Assembly: GCA_900540005.1 (NCBI GenBank)
Contig: UQEM01000024.1
Coordinates: forward strand, 1-23,599
Source of the DNA: an uncultured Ruminococcus sp.
Lineage (GTDB): Bacteria; Bacillota; Clostridia; Oscillospirales; Ruminococcaceae
Length of the DNA: 23,599 bases
Direction: 5' to 3'
This document shows, piece after piece, positions 7,137 through 15,107 of this stretch. The position numbers were made by a program, and so were the translations under genes. Each line of letters opens with the position of its first letter. Positions within the stretch are counted from its first letter, which is position 1. Under the pieces are notes generated by a model. The model had not been told where the DNA came from. It worked only from the letters and a program-made list of their open reading frames with translations, and did not search any database.

Positions 7137-9104
7137 TTATTCTGCGTCGTCCTCAGCAGCGTCATCATCAGCCTGATCCTCAAGAAGAGCACGGATAGAA
7201 ATGCTGATTCTCTTGGACTCTGTGTCGATGTCGATGATCTTAACATCAACAACATCACCTACAGAAAGAACGTCCTTTACATTTTCGACCTTTCTGTCAG
7301 CAATCTGAGAGATGTGGATAAGACCGTCAACTCCGTCGATGATCTGAGCGAAAGCACCGAAGTTTGTGATAGAAACGATAGTTGCCTTAACAACGTCGCC
7401 TACCTTATAGTTAGCCTTGAAGATCTCCCACGGATTGTCCTCAGCCTTCTTGAAGCCGAGAGAAATTCTGTTAGCCTCTCTGTCGAGATCCTTGATGTAA
7501 ACTTCAAGAGTATCGCCAACGCTTACGACCTCGCTCGGGTGCTTGATCCTCTTCCATGAAAGTTCAGAAATGTGAACCATACCGTCAATTCCGCCGAGAT
7601 CAACGAAAGCGCCGAAGCTTGTGAGTGACTTTACCTTGCCTGTGAATACATCGCCGACCTTAGCTGTTTCCCAGAACTTAGCCTGAGCCTCAGCCTTCTT
7701 AGCGTTCTGAACAGCCTTGATCGAGCCGACAGCTCTCTTTCTTCCCTCAGTAACCTCGATAACGATGAACTCAACCTTCTGCTTGAGAAGCTGCTCAAGC
7801 TCTGCGCCTCTGGGGAGACCTGTGAGTGAAGCAGGGATAAAGACCCTTACACCCTGAACAGTAAGAGTAACGCCCTTGTTTACAACGTGCTGAACAACAC
7901 CCTCAAGAACTGTGCCCTCTTCCTTAGCCTTGAGGATATTCTCGTAACCAGCCTGCTCGTCAACCTTTCTCTTGGAAAGAGCAACTGTACCCTCTGCATC
8001 ATTTACCTTGATAACGATGAGGTCAATCTCATCGCCAACGCTTACGATGTCGCCGGGCTTCTTTGTAGAATCGTCTGTAAGGTCATCGAGTGCAACATAG
8101 CCTGTGTGCTTTGTTCCGAGGTCTACGATAGCTTCTGTATTGTTTACAGCAACAACTGTGCCCTTAACTTTCTCTCCTGTATGTATTTTTTTGAATGACT
8201 CATCGAGTGCCTGAGCAAAGTCGATATCCTCATCCATGTTTGCTGTGAGATTTTCATTCTCTGTCATTTTGGTTTGTACCTCCTTGATTATATAAGCAGG
8301 AGTTGACGCTCCTGCAGTAATGCCGATTCTTTCAGCATCGGGAAGATTTAAGCTGTGAAGCTCGTCTGAATTCTCGATATGATACGTTTTACAGTATCGG
8401 CTGCAAACCTCGTAAAGTTTTACGGTGTTAGAGCTGTGCCTGCCTCCGACAACGATCATGATATCCGAGCTTTTTGCAAGCTCAGCCGCATCGGACTGAC
8501 GCGCATCGGTAGCGCTGCAAATCGTATCCGCAATAAAAATATCCGGATCATTCTTCGGGATCACATTTAAACACTTTTCCCATACTACTATATTATACGT
8601 TGTTTGCTCGACAAAAGCAAGCTTTTTTCCGAATTTTTTGTAGCTATTCTCAAAAAAGTCACTTAGCTCAACGTTATCCTTAAAAACAAGATAATTTTGG
8701 TCACAATGACCAACAATTCCCTGAACCTCCGGGTGGTCTTTATCACCTGCGATCAGTATAAAGTAACCTTCCTTCGTTTTTTCGGACACAATGTGGTGAA
8801 TTCTCGATACAAACGGACAGGTCGCGTCAAGCATTCTGTTGCCCTTTGCCTCTATCTGCCTGTAAACCTCTCTGTCAACTCCGTGAGAGCGAATAACAAC
8901 GGTTTCGCCCTCCTCAAGCTCATCAACCGAGCTTATAATGCGCGCGCCTTTTGCCGTCATATCATCAACAACGTCCTGATTGTGGATTATCGGTCCAAGA
9001 GTCGCAACGCGAGTTCCCTTTTCAAGCTCCCCGTAGACCATTTTCACGGCACGGTCAACGCCGAAGCAAAAGCCTGCCGACTTTGCAACTGTTACCTTAC
9101 TCAT
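7137..9104 (-). CDS. ispH: IspH (HMBPP reductase) fused to ribosomal protein S1
   Basis: This 655-residue fusion combines two functions. Residues 1-279 are 4-hydroxy-3-methylbut-2-enyl diphosphate reductase, the last step of the MEP isoprenoid pathway. The three cluster-binding cysteines are visible in GFCFGVDRA, DATCPFVS and DTICSATDARQ. The rest carries four S1 RNA-binding repeats, recognisable by GTVVAV, GVVQHV, GKVKSLTSFGAFVDLGG and ATIVSITNFGAFAQI, and ends in an acidic tail. IspH-S1 fusions are known in Clostridia. The start at 9104 (MSKVTVAK) is preferred over the in-frame ATG at 9137 because GGAGGAGAG stands just before it and IspH proteins begin at this point. It overlaps the end of plsC by 8 nt, which suggests translational coupling. 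A strong internal ribosome binding site at the domain boundary is listed separately. Confidence 0.95.
   Translation of the reverse strand: MSKVTVAKSAGFCFGVDRAVKMVYGELEKGTRVATLGPIIHNQDVVDDMTAKGARIISSVDELEEGETVVIRSHGVDREVYRQIEAKGNRMLDATCPFVSRIHHIVSEKTKEGYFILIAGDKDHPEVQGIVGHCDQNYLVFKDNVELSDFFENSYKKFGKKLAFVEQTTYNIVVWEKCLNVIPKNDPDIFIADTICSATDARQSDAAELAKSSDIMIVVGGRHSSNTVKLYEVCSRYCKTYHIENSDELHSLNLPDAERIGITAGASTPAYIIKEVQTKMTENENLTANMDEDIDFAQALDESFKKIHTGEKVKGTVVAVNNTEAIVDLGTKHTGYVALDDLTDDSTKKPGDIVSVGDEIDLIVIKVNDAEGTVALSKRKVDEQAGYENILKAKEEGTVLEGVVQHVVNKGVTLTVQGVRVFIPASLTGLPRGAELEQLLKQKVEFIVIEVTEGRKRAVGSIKAVQNAKKAEAQAKFWETAKVGDVFTGKVKSLTSFGAFVDLGGIDGMVHISELSWKRIKHPSEVVSVGDTLEVYIKDLDREANRISLGFKKAEDNPWEIFKANYKVGDVVKATIVSITNFGAFAQIIDGVDGLIHISQIADRKVENVKDVLSVGDVVDVKIIDIDTESKRISISIRALLEDQADDDAAEDDAE
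8265..8285 (-). promoter_or_regulatory. Internal Shine-Dalgarno and ATG at IspH/S1 boundary
   Basis: Within the fusion gene, a full AAGGAGGT (8278-8285) is followed after 10 nt by an in-frame ATG at 8267. The ATG falls where canonical IspH ends (YIIKEVQTKM) and would start a free 376-residue S1 protein (MTENENLTANM). The sequence shows the elements; their use is inferred. Confidence 0.6.
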
Positions 9105-9720
9105 TCGCACTCTCCTCCGCAGCGGTCTCACCCTCAACGAGCAGCTTGATATCCGCCATATAACGATTCTTCAGCCTTACAAGCTGGCGCGGATTCGGGT
9201 TATCCGATATCTCGGCGTAATCCTGCGGCATTATCGGCTCTCCATACCTGACCGTAAGCTTAGTGCGGAATTTCAGCTTGTCGCCGTAAACCACACCTAC
9301 GGGAATTATCGGCTTTCCCGAACGTGCAGCGATGAGAGCCGCTCCCGTGTGTCCCTTGTGGACTTTTCCGTCCTTTGAACGCGTTCCCTCAGGGAAAATC
9401 ATGAGACTCCTGCCCGATTCAAGCTTTTCGACAGCAGTGTCGATAACCTTTGAATCTCCCTTTCCCCTCGCAACCGGAAACGCTCCGAGAGCGCGTATCA
9501 AGGCGGCAAACGGCTGTTTCTCAAAAAGCTCCTCCTTAGCCATGAACGAAAGCTTTCCTCGCGCCGCACAGCCTACAAGAGGCGGATCGGCGTAGCTGCG
9601 GTGATTTGAGGCGTATATGACGCTTGTATTCTTGGGAATATTTTCCCTGCCCTCAAAGTGGATATTGTAGACGATGTGAAAGTAGACTCTAACCAAAAAT
9701 TTTACAAAAGCATACATCAC
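9097..9720 (-). CDS. plsC: 1-acyl-sn-glycerol-3-phosphate acyltransferase
   Basis: This 207-residue membrane-associated enzyme of phospholipid synthesis transfers an acyl chain to lysophosphatidic acid. The catalytic HxxxxD motif is seen as NHRSYAD (His40, Asp45), and the acceptor-binding block as FPEGTRS at 109-115. The N-terminal 20 residues are hydrophobic/aromatic and likely anchor it in the membrane. Its start overlaps the end of cmk by 4 nt (ATGA) and its end overlaps ispH by 8 nt, so the three are translated as a coupled block. The cmk-plsC-ispH-S1 order is common in Clostridia. Confidence 0.94.
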   Translation of the reverse strand: MMYAFVKFLVRVYFHIVYNIHFEGRENIPKNTSVIYASNHRSYADPPLVGCAARGKLSFMAKEELFEKQPFAALIRALGAFPVARGKGDSKVIDTAVEKLESGRSLMIFPEGTRSKDGKVHKGHTGAALIAARSGKPIIPVGVVYGDKLKFRTKLTVRYGEPIMPQDYAEISDNPNPRQLVRLKNRYMADIKLLVEGETAAEESANE

Positions 9721-10391
9721 GCAATCCCTCCGCCAAGCTTATTGTTTATTATGTCAATTATTGCCTGTGCAGACTGCTCAAGATCAAGCTCCGTGGTATC
9801 GAGCAGAACTGCGTCCTCTGCCTGCTTCAGCGGAGCAGTCTCGCGGTTCATATCCTGATGATCACGCTTTACAATGTCGTCGAGTATCTCCTGATATGTC
9901 GGACAATCGGGCTTCTGTGAAAGTTCCCTGTAACGTCTGTTTGCGCGTTCCTCGGCCGAGGCTGTGAGAAATATCTTCACATCAGCATCCGGCAGGACTA
10001 CCGTGCCGATATCTCTGCCGTCCATTATCACGTTGTTCTCCGCCGCTATCTTCTGCTGAGTGCCGAAAAGATACTTTCTTACCGCAGGAATTGCGGAAGT
10101 CCGGGAGGCTGCCATGGAGATCTCGGGAGTTCTGATATGGTCGGAAACATCTCTTCCACCGAGAAAGACTCTCTGCGCTCCGTCAATGAATTTCAGCGAA
10201 ACATCGGCTTTTTCCAAAGCTTGCTCAATGTCGTCGTCCGCAATATTGTTCTCGGTGATAAACAGAGCGATCGTCCGATAGAGCGCTCCCGTATCGACAT
10301 AAATGTACCCGAGCTTTGCCGAAACCATTTTCGCGATCGTGCTTTTTCCTGCTCCGGCAGGCCCGTCTATAGCAATATTGATACTTTTCAT
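9717..10391 (-). CDS. cmk: Cytidylate kinase
   Basis: This 224-residue enzyme phosphorylates CMP and dCMP with ATP in pyrimidine nucleotide metabolism. It has the P-loop GPAGAGKS at residues 10-17, the family signature YVDTGALYR near 31-39 and MDGRDIGTVV in the CMP-binding region. Length matches the bacterial family. AAAGGAGA precedes the ATG by about 5 nt. It is 16 nt downstream of the yccF-like gene and overlaps plsC by 4 nt. Confidence 0.96.
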   Translation of the reverse strand: MKSINIAIDGPAGAGKSTIAKMVSAKLGYIYVDTGALYRTIALFITENNIADDDIEQALEKADVSLKFIDGAQRVFLGGRDVSDHIRTPEISMAASRTSAIPAVRKYLFGTQQKIAAENNVIMDGRDIGTVVLPDADVKIFLTASAEERANRRYRELSQKPDCPTYQEILDDIVKRDHQDMNRETAPLKQAEDAVLLDTTELDLEQSAQAIIDIINNKLGGGIA

Positions 10392-10407
10392 TATCTTCTC
10401 CTTTAAG

Positions 10408-10773
10408 TTATTCGTACTTTACCTCTGCCCCGAACGGCATGAGCGCGAGTTTCGCAAGCTTGAACATCTGCATACCGAACGGTATCCCGATAATCGTACA
10501 GCAGAGAAATGCACCGTGCAGCACATACCCTACCGCCATAACGAGTCCTGTCAGAATAAGCCATATTATATTAACGATCATTGAACCTGCTCCGCCGCCG
10601 TACTCAACAGTTTTTCCGAACGGGAAAAACGCCAGTCCCGCGAATTTGAAGCATTGCAGACCGACAGGTATGCCGACTATCGTAATGCACCAGAGACAAC
10701 CTGCGAGAACCCATGAGAGACCGCTCGTTAATCCGCCGAAAATAAACCACAAAACATTTCCCAGACAACTCAT
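10408..10773 (-). CDS. yccF: YccF domain membrane protein
   Basis: This 121-residue protein is two YccF (DUF307) repeats in tandem. Each has a Gly-rich hydrophobic stretch followed by a segment of the type IVGIPVGLQCFKFAGLAFFPFG (first copy) or IIGIPFGMQMFKLAKLALMPFG (second copy). It is predicted to be an inner-membrane protein with several membrane segments. The molecular role of the family is not known. GAGGTGAT lies 5 nt before the ATG. It sits 12 nt after the BaiN-type gene in the same run. Confidence 0.9.
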   Translation of the reverse strand: MSCLGNVLWFIFGGLTSGLSWVLAGCLWCITIVGIPVGLQCFKFAGLAFFPFGKTVEYGGGAGSMIVNIIWLILTGLVMAVGYVLHGAFLCCTIIGIPFGMQMFKLAKLALMPFGAEVKYE

Positions 10774-10785
10774 AATATCACCTCT

Positions 10786-12003
10786 CTACATATAAAGTGC
10801 CGCGCTGTAGGCGGTCGAAAACGCTATTTGCAGGTTAAAACCGCCCGTATATGCGTCAACGTCTATTACCTCGCCTGCAAAAAACAGTCCGCGGACAAGC
10901 TTTGATTCCATTGTGTGCGGATCTATCTCCCTGACCAAGATACCTCCGCTTGTCACGATTGCCTCATCTATCGGACGGAAACCCGAAACTCTCACAGGAA
11001 ATGCCTTTATCAGTTCGCCGAAACGCCTGCGCTGTTCCTTGGTAACGCTGTTTATCTTCTGCTCCTCAGGAATTCCTGATAGTCTTGTTATCACAGGAAT
11101 CAGTTTTGCAGGGAGAAGCTTTCTTATGCCGTTAATGAAGTCACGGTTGAGATTTTCCGCGAAATCACGCTGTATACGCGCGTCAAGCTGTTCACTGTCG
11201 AGCGCGGGTTTTAGGTCTATCGCGAGATGATAGCGATTCGGTTTCATATCTCTTATATGAGAACTTGCACTGAGAACAAGCGGCCCTGAAACTCCGAAAT
11301 GCGTGAAAAGCATTTCCCCGAATTCGCTGAAGATCGGCTTGTCGCCGTCATAAACAGTAAGAGTTACATTTCGCAGGGACAATCCCATAAGTTCCGCGCA
11401 GAATTTGTCAGGCGACACAAGCGGTACGAGACTTGGTTTCAGTTCTGTAACCGTGTGACCCGCTTTCTCCGCAAATCCGTAGCCGTCTCCGGTCGAACCC
11501 GTTTTCGGGTACGAAGCTCCGCCGCTTGCGATAAGAACGGAGTTGGAACGGTACTCCTCACCGCCTGCTCTGACTCCCACACAAGTTCCGTTCTCTATAA
11601 TAAGAGACGAAACTCGCTTATTTATCACGCGCACACCGAGTTTTTTCATCTCACGTTCAAGTGCGTCCGCAATGTCGTCCGCACGGTCGCTCACTGGAAA
11701 GACACGGTTACCGCGCTCTGTTTTGAGCGGAACTCCGAGTTCCTCGAAAAAGTTCATAACATCGCTGCTGTCACAGGCGGAAAATGCACTGTACATAAAC
11801 CGCGGATTCACGGAGATATTTTTCATGTGCTCCTCTGCGGAACTGTTATTGGTGACGTTACAGCGCCCCTTTCCTGTTATGCGGAGTTTCCTGCCGAGCC
11901 GCTCGTTCTTCTCAAAGAGCACAACGCTCTTGCCGAACCGAGCCGCGTGAACCGCCGCAAAACAGCCTGCTGCTCCGCCGCCTATTATAATTGCATCAGT
12001 CAT
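10786..12003 (-). CDS. BaiN/HI0933-type FAD flavoprotein
   Basis: This 405-residue protein belongs to the HI0933/BaiN-like NAD(P)/FAD-dependent oxidoreductase family. It begins with a dinucleotide-binding motif IIGGGAAG near residues 6-13. It continues with LGRKLRITGKGRCNVTN, typical of the family, and ends with the conserved FAGEVIDVDAYTGGFNLQ FAD-contact region. The exact substrate is unknown; the BaiN name comes from a bile-acid enzyme and should not be taken as evidence for that activity here. Its start overlaps the DUF3006 gene by 8 nt. Confidence 0.92.
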   Translation of the reverse strand: MTDAIIIGGGAAGCFAAVHAARFGKSVVLFEKNERLGRKLRITGKGRCNVTNNSSAEEHMKNISVNPRFMYSAFSACDSSDVMNFFEELGVPLKTERGNRVFPVSDRADDIADALEREMKKLGVRVINKRVSSLIIENGTCVGVRAGGEEYRSNSVLIASGGASYPKTGSTGDGYGFAEKAGHTVTELKPSLVPLVSPDKFCAELMGLSLRNVTLTVYDGDKPIFSEFGEMLFTHFGVSGPLVLSASSHIRDMKPNRYHLAIDLKPALDSEQLDARIQRDFAENLNRDFINGIRKLLPAKLIPVITRLSGIPEEQKINSVTKEQRRRFGELIKAFPVRVSGFRPIDEAIVTSGGILVREIDPHTMESKLVRGLFFAGEVIDVDAYTGGFNLQIAFSTAYSAALYM

Positions 12004-12214
12004 TGTCTTTGTTCATCAGCCTGTACAATCTGCTGCGTACAGCGCTGCGCCTTTCATTAGTTGCTTTTTCATCAACGGTGTAGATTCCGTCCGCAAAGTT
12101 AAGGATATCTCCCTCGCGGGCCTCTGCCGGCAGCTTTTCGCGCGGTATCTCAACCATTTCACCGTCCGCTTCAAGAACAGCGATGTTATCCTCAAATCTG
12201 TCGATTACTGTCAT
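11996..12214 (-). CDS. DUF3006 small protein
   Basis: This 72-residue protein fits DUF3006: an N-terminal VIDRFEDNIAVLEADG beta-rich block with VEIPREKLP, then EGDILNF. DUF3006 genes are often beside ComEC-like metallo-beta-lactamase-fold genes, as here, where the gap to the upstream gene is 1 nt. Function is unknown. The basic C-terminus (RRSAVRSRLYRLMNK) may contact nucleic acid, which is only a guess. It overlaps the BaiN-type gene by 8 nt. Confidence 0.85.
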   Translation of the reverse strand: MTVIDRFEDNIAVLEADGEMVEIPREKLPAEAREGDILNFADGIYTVDEKATNERRSAVRSRLYRLMNKDND

Positions 12215-12215
12215 T

Positions 12216-13208
12216 TCAGTTCCTTTCGGTATTTACCTCAACATTTTCTCCGTCCGAAGTCATTACGACATTGCCGTTCTGATCGGTGCGGAATATCCTG
12301 TCGGTGTATGCGGATATCCTGTCAAGAGCCTCCTGATTCGGATGACCGTAGGAGTTTCCCGCGCCGCAGGATATCACTGCTATCTCAGGGGAAACAACAT
12401 CGAGGAACTCCTCCGAGCTTGAATAGCGGCTGCCGTGATGTCCGGCTTTGTAGACTGTTGCATGGGTAACTGTTCCGTTTTCAAGCATTTCTTTCTCCGA
12501 AAGTTCCTCTGCGTCACCTGTAAGCAGGAACGAAGTTCGTCCGAAGGTGATGTCAAGGCTCACGGAATAGTTGTTCACATCGCTGTATCCTGTCGAGCAC
12601 GGAGCAACAACTTCAGCAGAAGCTCCTCCGACCGTGATGATCTGCCCGAGCTGAGCCTGCTCTATCGTAACATTCTTTGATTCGCAGGAATCGAGAAACT
12701 CCTCAAAATATTTTGAGGTCGGTATATCATCGTCCGCAAGCGCAGGCATTATAACCTCACCAACGTCAAAAGTATTTATCACCTCTGCCATGCCGCCCAT
12801 GTGGTCGGAATGCGGGTGGGTCGCGACAATATAATCAATCTTATCAACTCCCACACTCGTCAGATAGGAAGTGACCTTGTCCGCCGCAGAGCTTTCACCG
12901 CAGTCTATCAGCATGGTCTCGCCGTTTGAAATGACAAGAGTGGAGTCCCCCTGCCCTACATCTATAAAGTGAACCGAGAGAGTTCCGTCAGCATCTATGT
13001 ATCCGCTGTTGTCCTCAAAGTACTTTAGCAGCACCGTGCCTGCAATGATCAGGCAGATAATGAGGAAAAACGGAAGTCCTACTTCCTTTTTCCCTTTCTT
13101 TTTGGCGTATTTTCTGATGATCTGCTCCTGCCGTTTGGTGATGACGGGCGCTTTTGCCCGTGCTGTGGAGCTTTTCCTTGACGTGGTGGCTTTCCTTTTC
13201 CCTGCCAT
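12216..13208 (-). CDS. ComEC-like MBL-fold hydrolase, membrane-anchored
   Basis: This 330-residue protein has a very basic N-terminus (residues 1-42), one membrane segment (about 45-62) and an extracytoplasmic metallo-beta-lactamase domain. The metal ligand motif HPHSDHMGG is at 131-139. FIDVGQGDS (81-89), LLTGDAEE and HHGSRYSS are typical of the ComEC/Rec2 C-terminal hydrolase group, so a secreted or surface nuclease/phosphodiesterase role is possible. A stop codon lies four codons before the ATG and no other good start is seen, so the gene really begins inside ygiQ, overlapping it by 130 nt in another frame. No clear Shine-Dalgarno stands at the normal distance, which suggests coupling to ygiQ translation. 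Confidence 0.88.
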   Translation of the reverse strand: MAGKRKATTSRKSSTARAKAPVITKRQEQIIRKYAKKKGKKEVGLPFFLIICLIIAGTVLLKYFEDNSGYIDADGTLSVHFIDVGQGDSTLVISNGETMLIDCGESSAADKVTSYLTSVGVDKIDYIVATHPHSDHMGGMAEVINTFDVGEVIMPALADDDIPTSKYFEEFLDSCESKNVTIEQAQLGQIITVGGASAEVVAPCSTGYSDVNNYSVSLDITFGRTSFLLTGDAEELSEKEMLENGTVTHATVYKAGHHGSRYSSSEEFLDVVSPEIAVISCGAGNSYGHPNQEALDRISAYTDRIFRTDQNGNVVMTSDGENVEVNTERN

Positions 13209-15034
13209 GAGGATCTTTCACTGCCCTTTCTGTAATTCTGTGTATCGTCTTCAACGAGACATTTCGGCGATTTTCCGATCAGATCGCGCCTGCCTGCCTT
13301 TTTAAGGGCTTCAAGCACCAATTCTTTGTTCTGCGGTCGGAAATACTGGAGCAATGCTCGCTGCATCGCCTTTTCCTTTGGTGTTTTCGGAACATAGACC
13401 TTTTCCATTGTGTACGGGTCAAGTTCGGTATAGAACATAGCCGTTGAGATAGTTCCGGGAGTCGGATAAAAGTCCTGAACCTGCTCGGGACGTATCTTGT
13501 TTTCCTTCAGGAACAGCGCAAGTTCTATCGCCTCGCTAAGTGTACTTCCGGGGTGCGATGACATGAGATACGGAACGAGATACTGCTCCTTTCCGATACC
13601 TTTCGTGACCTCGTAGAAACGCTTCTGAAAGCGTTTGTAGGCTTCAATATGCGGTTTTCCCATTTTATCAAGGACTACTGCGGAGCAATGCTCCGGCGCG
13701 ACTTTAAGTTGTCCGCTGACGTGATACTTTATGAGTTCACGCATGAATTCATCGTCCTTGTCCTCTATAAGGTAGTCATAGCGGATACCCGAACGTATAA
13801 ACACGCGCTTTACGCCCTTGACTGCGCGAATTTTACGCAGCATATCGAGGTACTCGGAGTGATCCACCTTTAGCGCAGGGCACGGAGTCGGCGCGAGACA
13901 TTTCTTGCCCATGCACAGTCCCTTGCTGAGCTGCTTATCACAGGAAGTCCGCCTGAAATTAGCTGTCGGGCCTCCGACATCGTGTATGTACCCCTTGAAA
14001 TCGGGCATTTTCGTGATCCTCTCCGCCTCTGCGAGAACTGACTCCTCACTTCGCACGGTTACTCGCCGCCCCTGATGAAGCGCGATCGAGCAGAAATTAC
14101 AGTATCCGAAACAGCCGCGGTTGTGGGTTATTGAGAAACGAACCTCCTCAATGCCGGGAACTCCGCCCTGTGACTCATATGAGGGGTGATAGGCTCTCAT
14201 GTACGGAAGTGCGTAAATGCGGTCAAGTTCCTCCGTTGTAAGACTGTATGCGGGCGGATTCTGCACGAGCATCATATTGCCGTGACGCTGGATAACGGTC
14301 TTGCCGTAGACCTCGTCCTGCCAGTCGTACTGTATCTTCACAGCCTTGGCATACTCGGTCTTGCTGTCACGAACCTGTTCAAATGACGGGCACTGCGCCG
14401 CTCCGAGCGGCGTGTTGACAGGTTCGGTAAGGTAACACGTTCCGCGAACATCATGCATATCGGAAATTTTCTCGCCTGCCGCCAGACGCGTACAGACTTC
14501 TTCTATCTGATGTTCGCCCATGCCGTACATGAGAAGATCCGCGCCGCTGTCCACGAGAACAGACGGGCGAACTCCGTCGTCCCAGTAATCGTAATGTGCA
14601 AATCTACGCAAGGAAGCCTCAAGTCCGCCAATTGCTATCGGAATATCGCCAAAATACTCACGGAGTTTCTGACAATAAACGATGACTGCGCGGTCGGGAC
14701 GTTTTCCTGCAACTCCGCCCGGGGAATACTCGTCCTCCGAACGCTTTCTCTTGGCCGCCGTATAGTGCGCGACCATTGAGTCGATGTTTCCCGCAGTAAC
14801 AAGAAACGCATACTTTGGCGCACCGAATTTCTTAAAATCCCTGTCCGTATGCCAGTCGGGCTGCGAGATTATGCCAATTTTAAATCCAAGCGACTCGATA
14901 AGCCTCGTTACAATAGCCGAACCAAAACTCGGGTGATCGACATATGCGTCACCCGTTATGTATATAAAATCGAACTGCTCGATACCAAGCTCGTCCATTT
15001 CCTTTCTTGTGATAGGCAGAAAGCCCTCGTACAT
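13079..15034 (-). CDS. ygiQ: YgiQ-family radical SAM protein
   Basis: This 651-residue protein carries the radical SAM cluster motif CFGYCNFC (about residues 305-312), an N-terminal YgiQ domain (ITGDAYVDHPSFG) and the family blocks GGLEASLRR and DVGGPTANF. Its reaction is not established for the family. The C-terminal 50 residues are Lys/Arg/Ser/Gly-rich and probably disordered; the last 43 codons are shared out of frame with the MBL gene. GAGGTGATATA precedes the ATG. It begins 73 nt after the end of ftsK and probably shares its transcript. Confidence 0.94.
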   Translation of the reverse strand: MYEGFLPITRKEMDELGIEQFDFIYITGDAYVDHPSFGSAIVTRLIESLGFKIGIISQPDWHTDRDFKKFGAPKYAFLVTAGNIDSMVAHYTAAKRKRSEDEYSPGGVAGKRPDRAVIVYCQKLREYFGDIPIAIGGLEASLRRFAHYDYWDDGVRPSVLVDSGADLLMYGMGEHQIEEVCTRLAAGEKISDMHDVRGTCYLTEPVNTPLGAAQCPSFEQVRDSKTEYAKAVKIQYDWQDEVYGKTVIQRHGNMMLVQNPPAYSLTTEELDRIYALPYMRAYHPSYESQGGVPGIEEVRFSITHNRGCFGYCNFCSIALHQGRRVTVRSEESVLAEAERITKMPDFKGYIHDVGGPTANFRRTSCDKQLSKGLCMGKKCLAPTPCPALKVDHSEYLDMLRKIRAVKGVKRVFIRSGIRYDYLIEDKDDEFMRELIKYHVSGQLKVAPEHCSAVVLDKMGKPHIEAYKRFQKRFYEVTKGIGKEQYLVPYLMSSHPGSTLSEAIELALFLKENKIRPEQVQDFYPTPGTISTAMFYTELDPYTMEKVYVPKTPKEKAMQRALLQYFRPQNKELVLEALKKAGRRDLIGKSPKCLVEDDTQNYRKGSERSSWQGKGKPPRQGKAPQHGQKRPSSPNGRSRSSENTPKRKGKRK

Positions 15035-15107
15035 TATATCACCTCATTGATCCTTCAGGCGACACCGTACAGACTTGCGCGATGTTGCCTTGAATATTTC
15101 AGCCGCT

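Noticed and set aside
9105..9137. Upstream ATG giving IspH an 11-residue Arg-rich extension
   Set aside because: IspH proteins start near the SKVTVAKSAGFCFGV block. The extension lies inside plsC coding and its codons hold the GGAGGAGAG ribosome binding site for the later ATG.
11299..12060. 253-codon plus-strand ORF opposite the BaiN-type gene
   Set aside because: Antisense to a well-conserved flavoprotein; no family features and no start signal.
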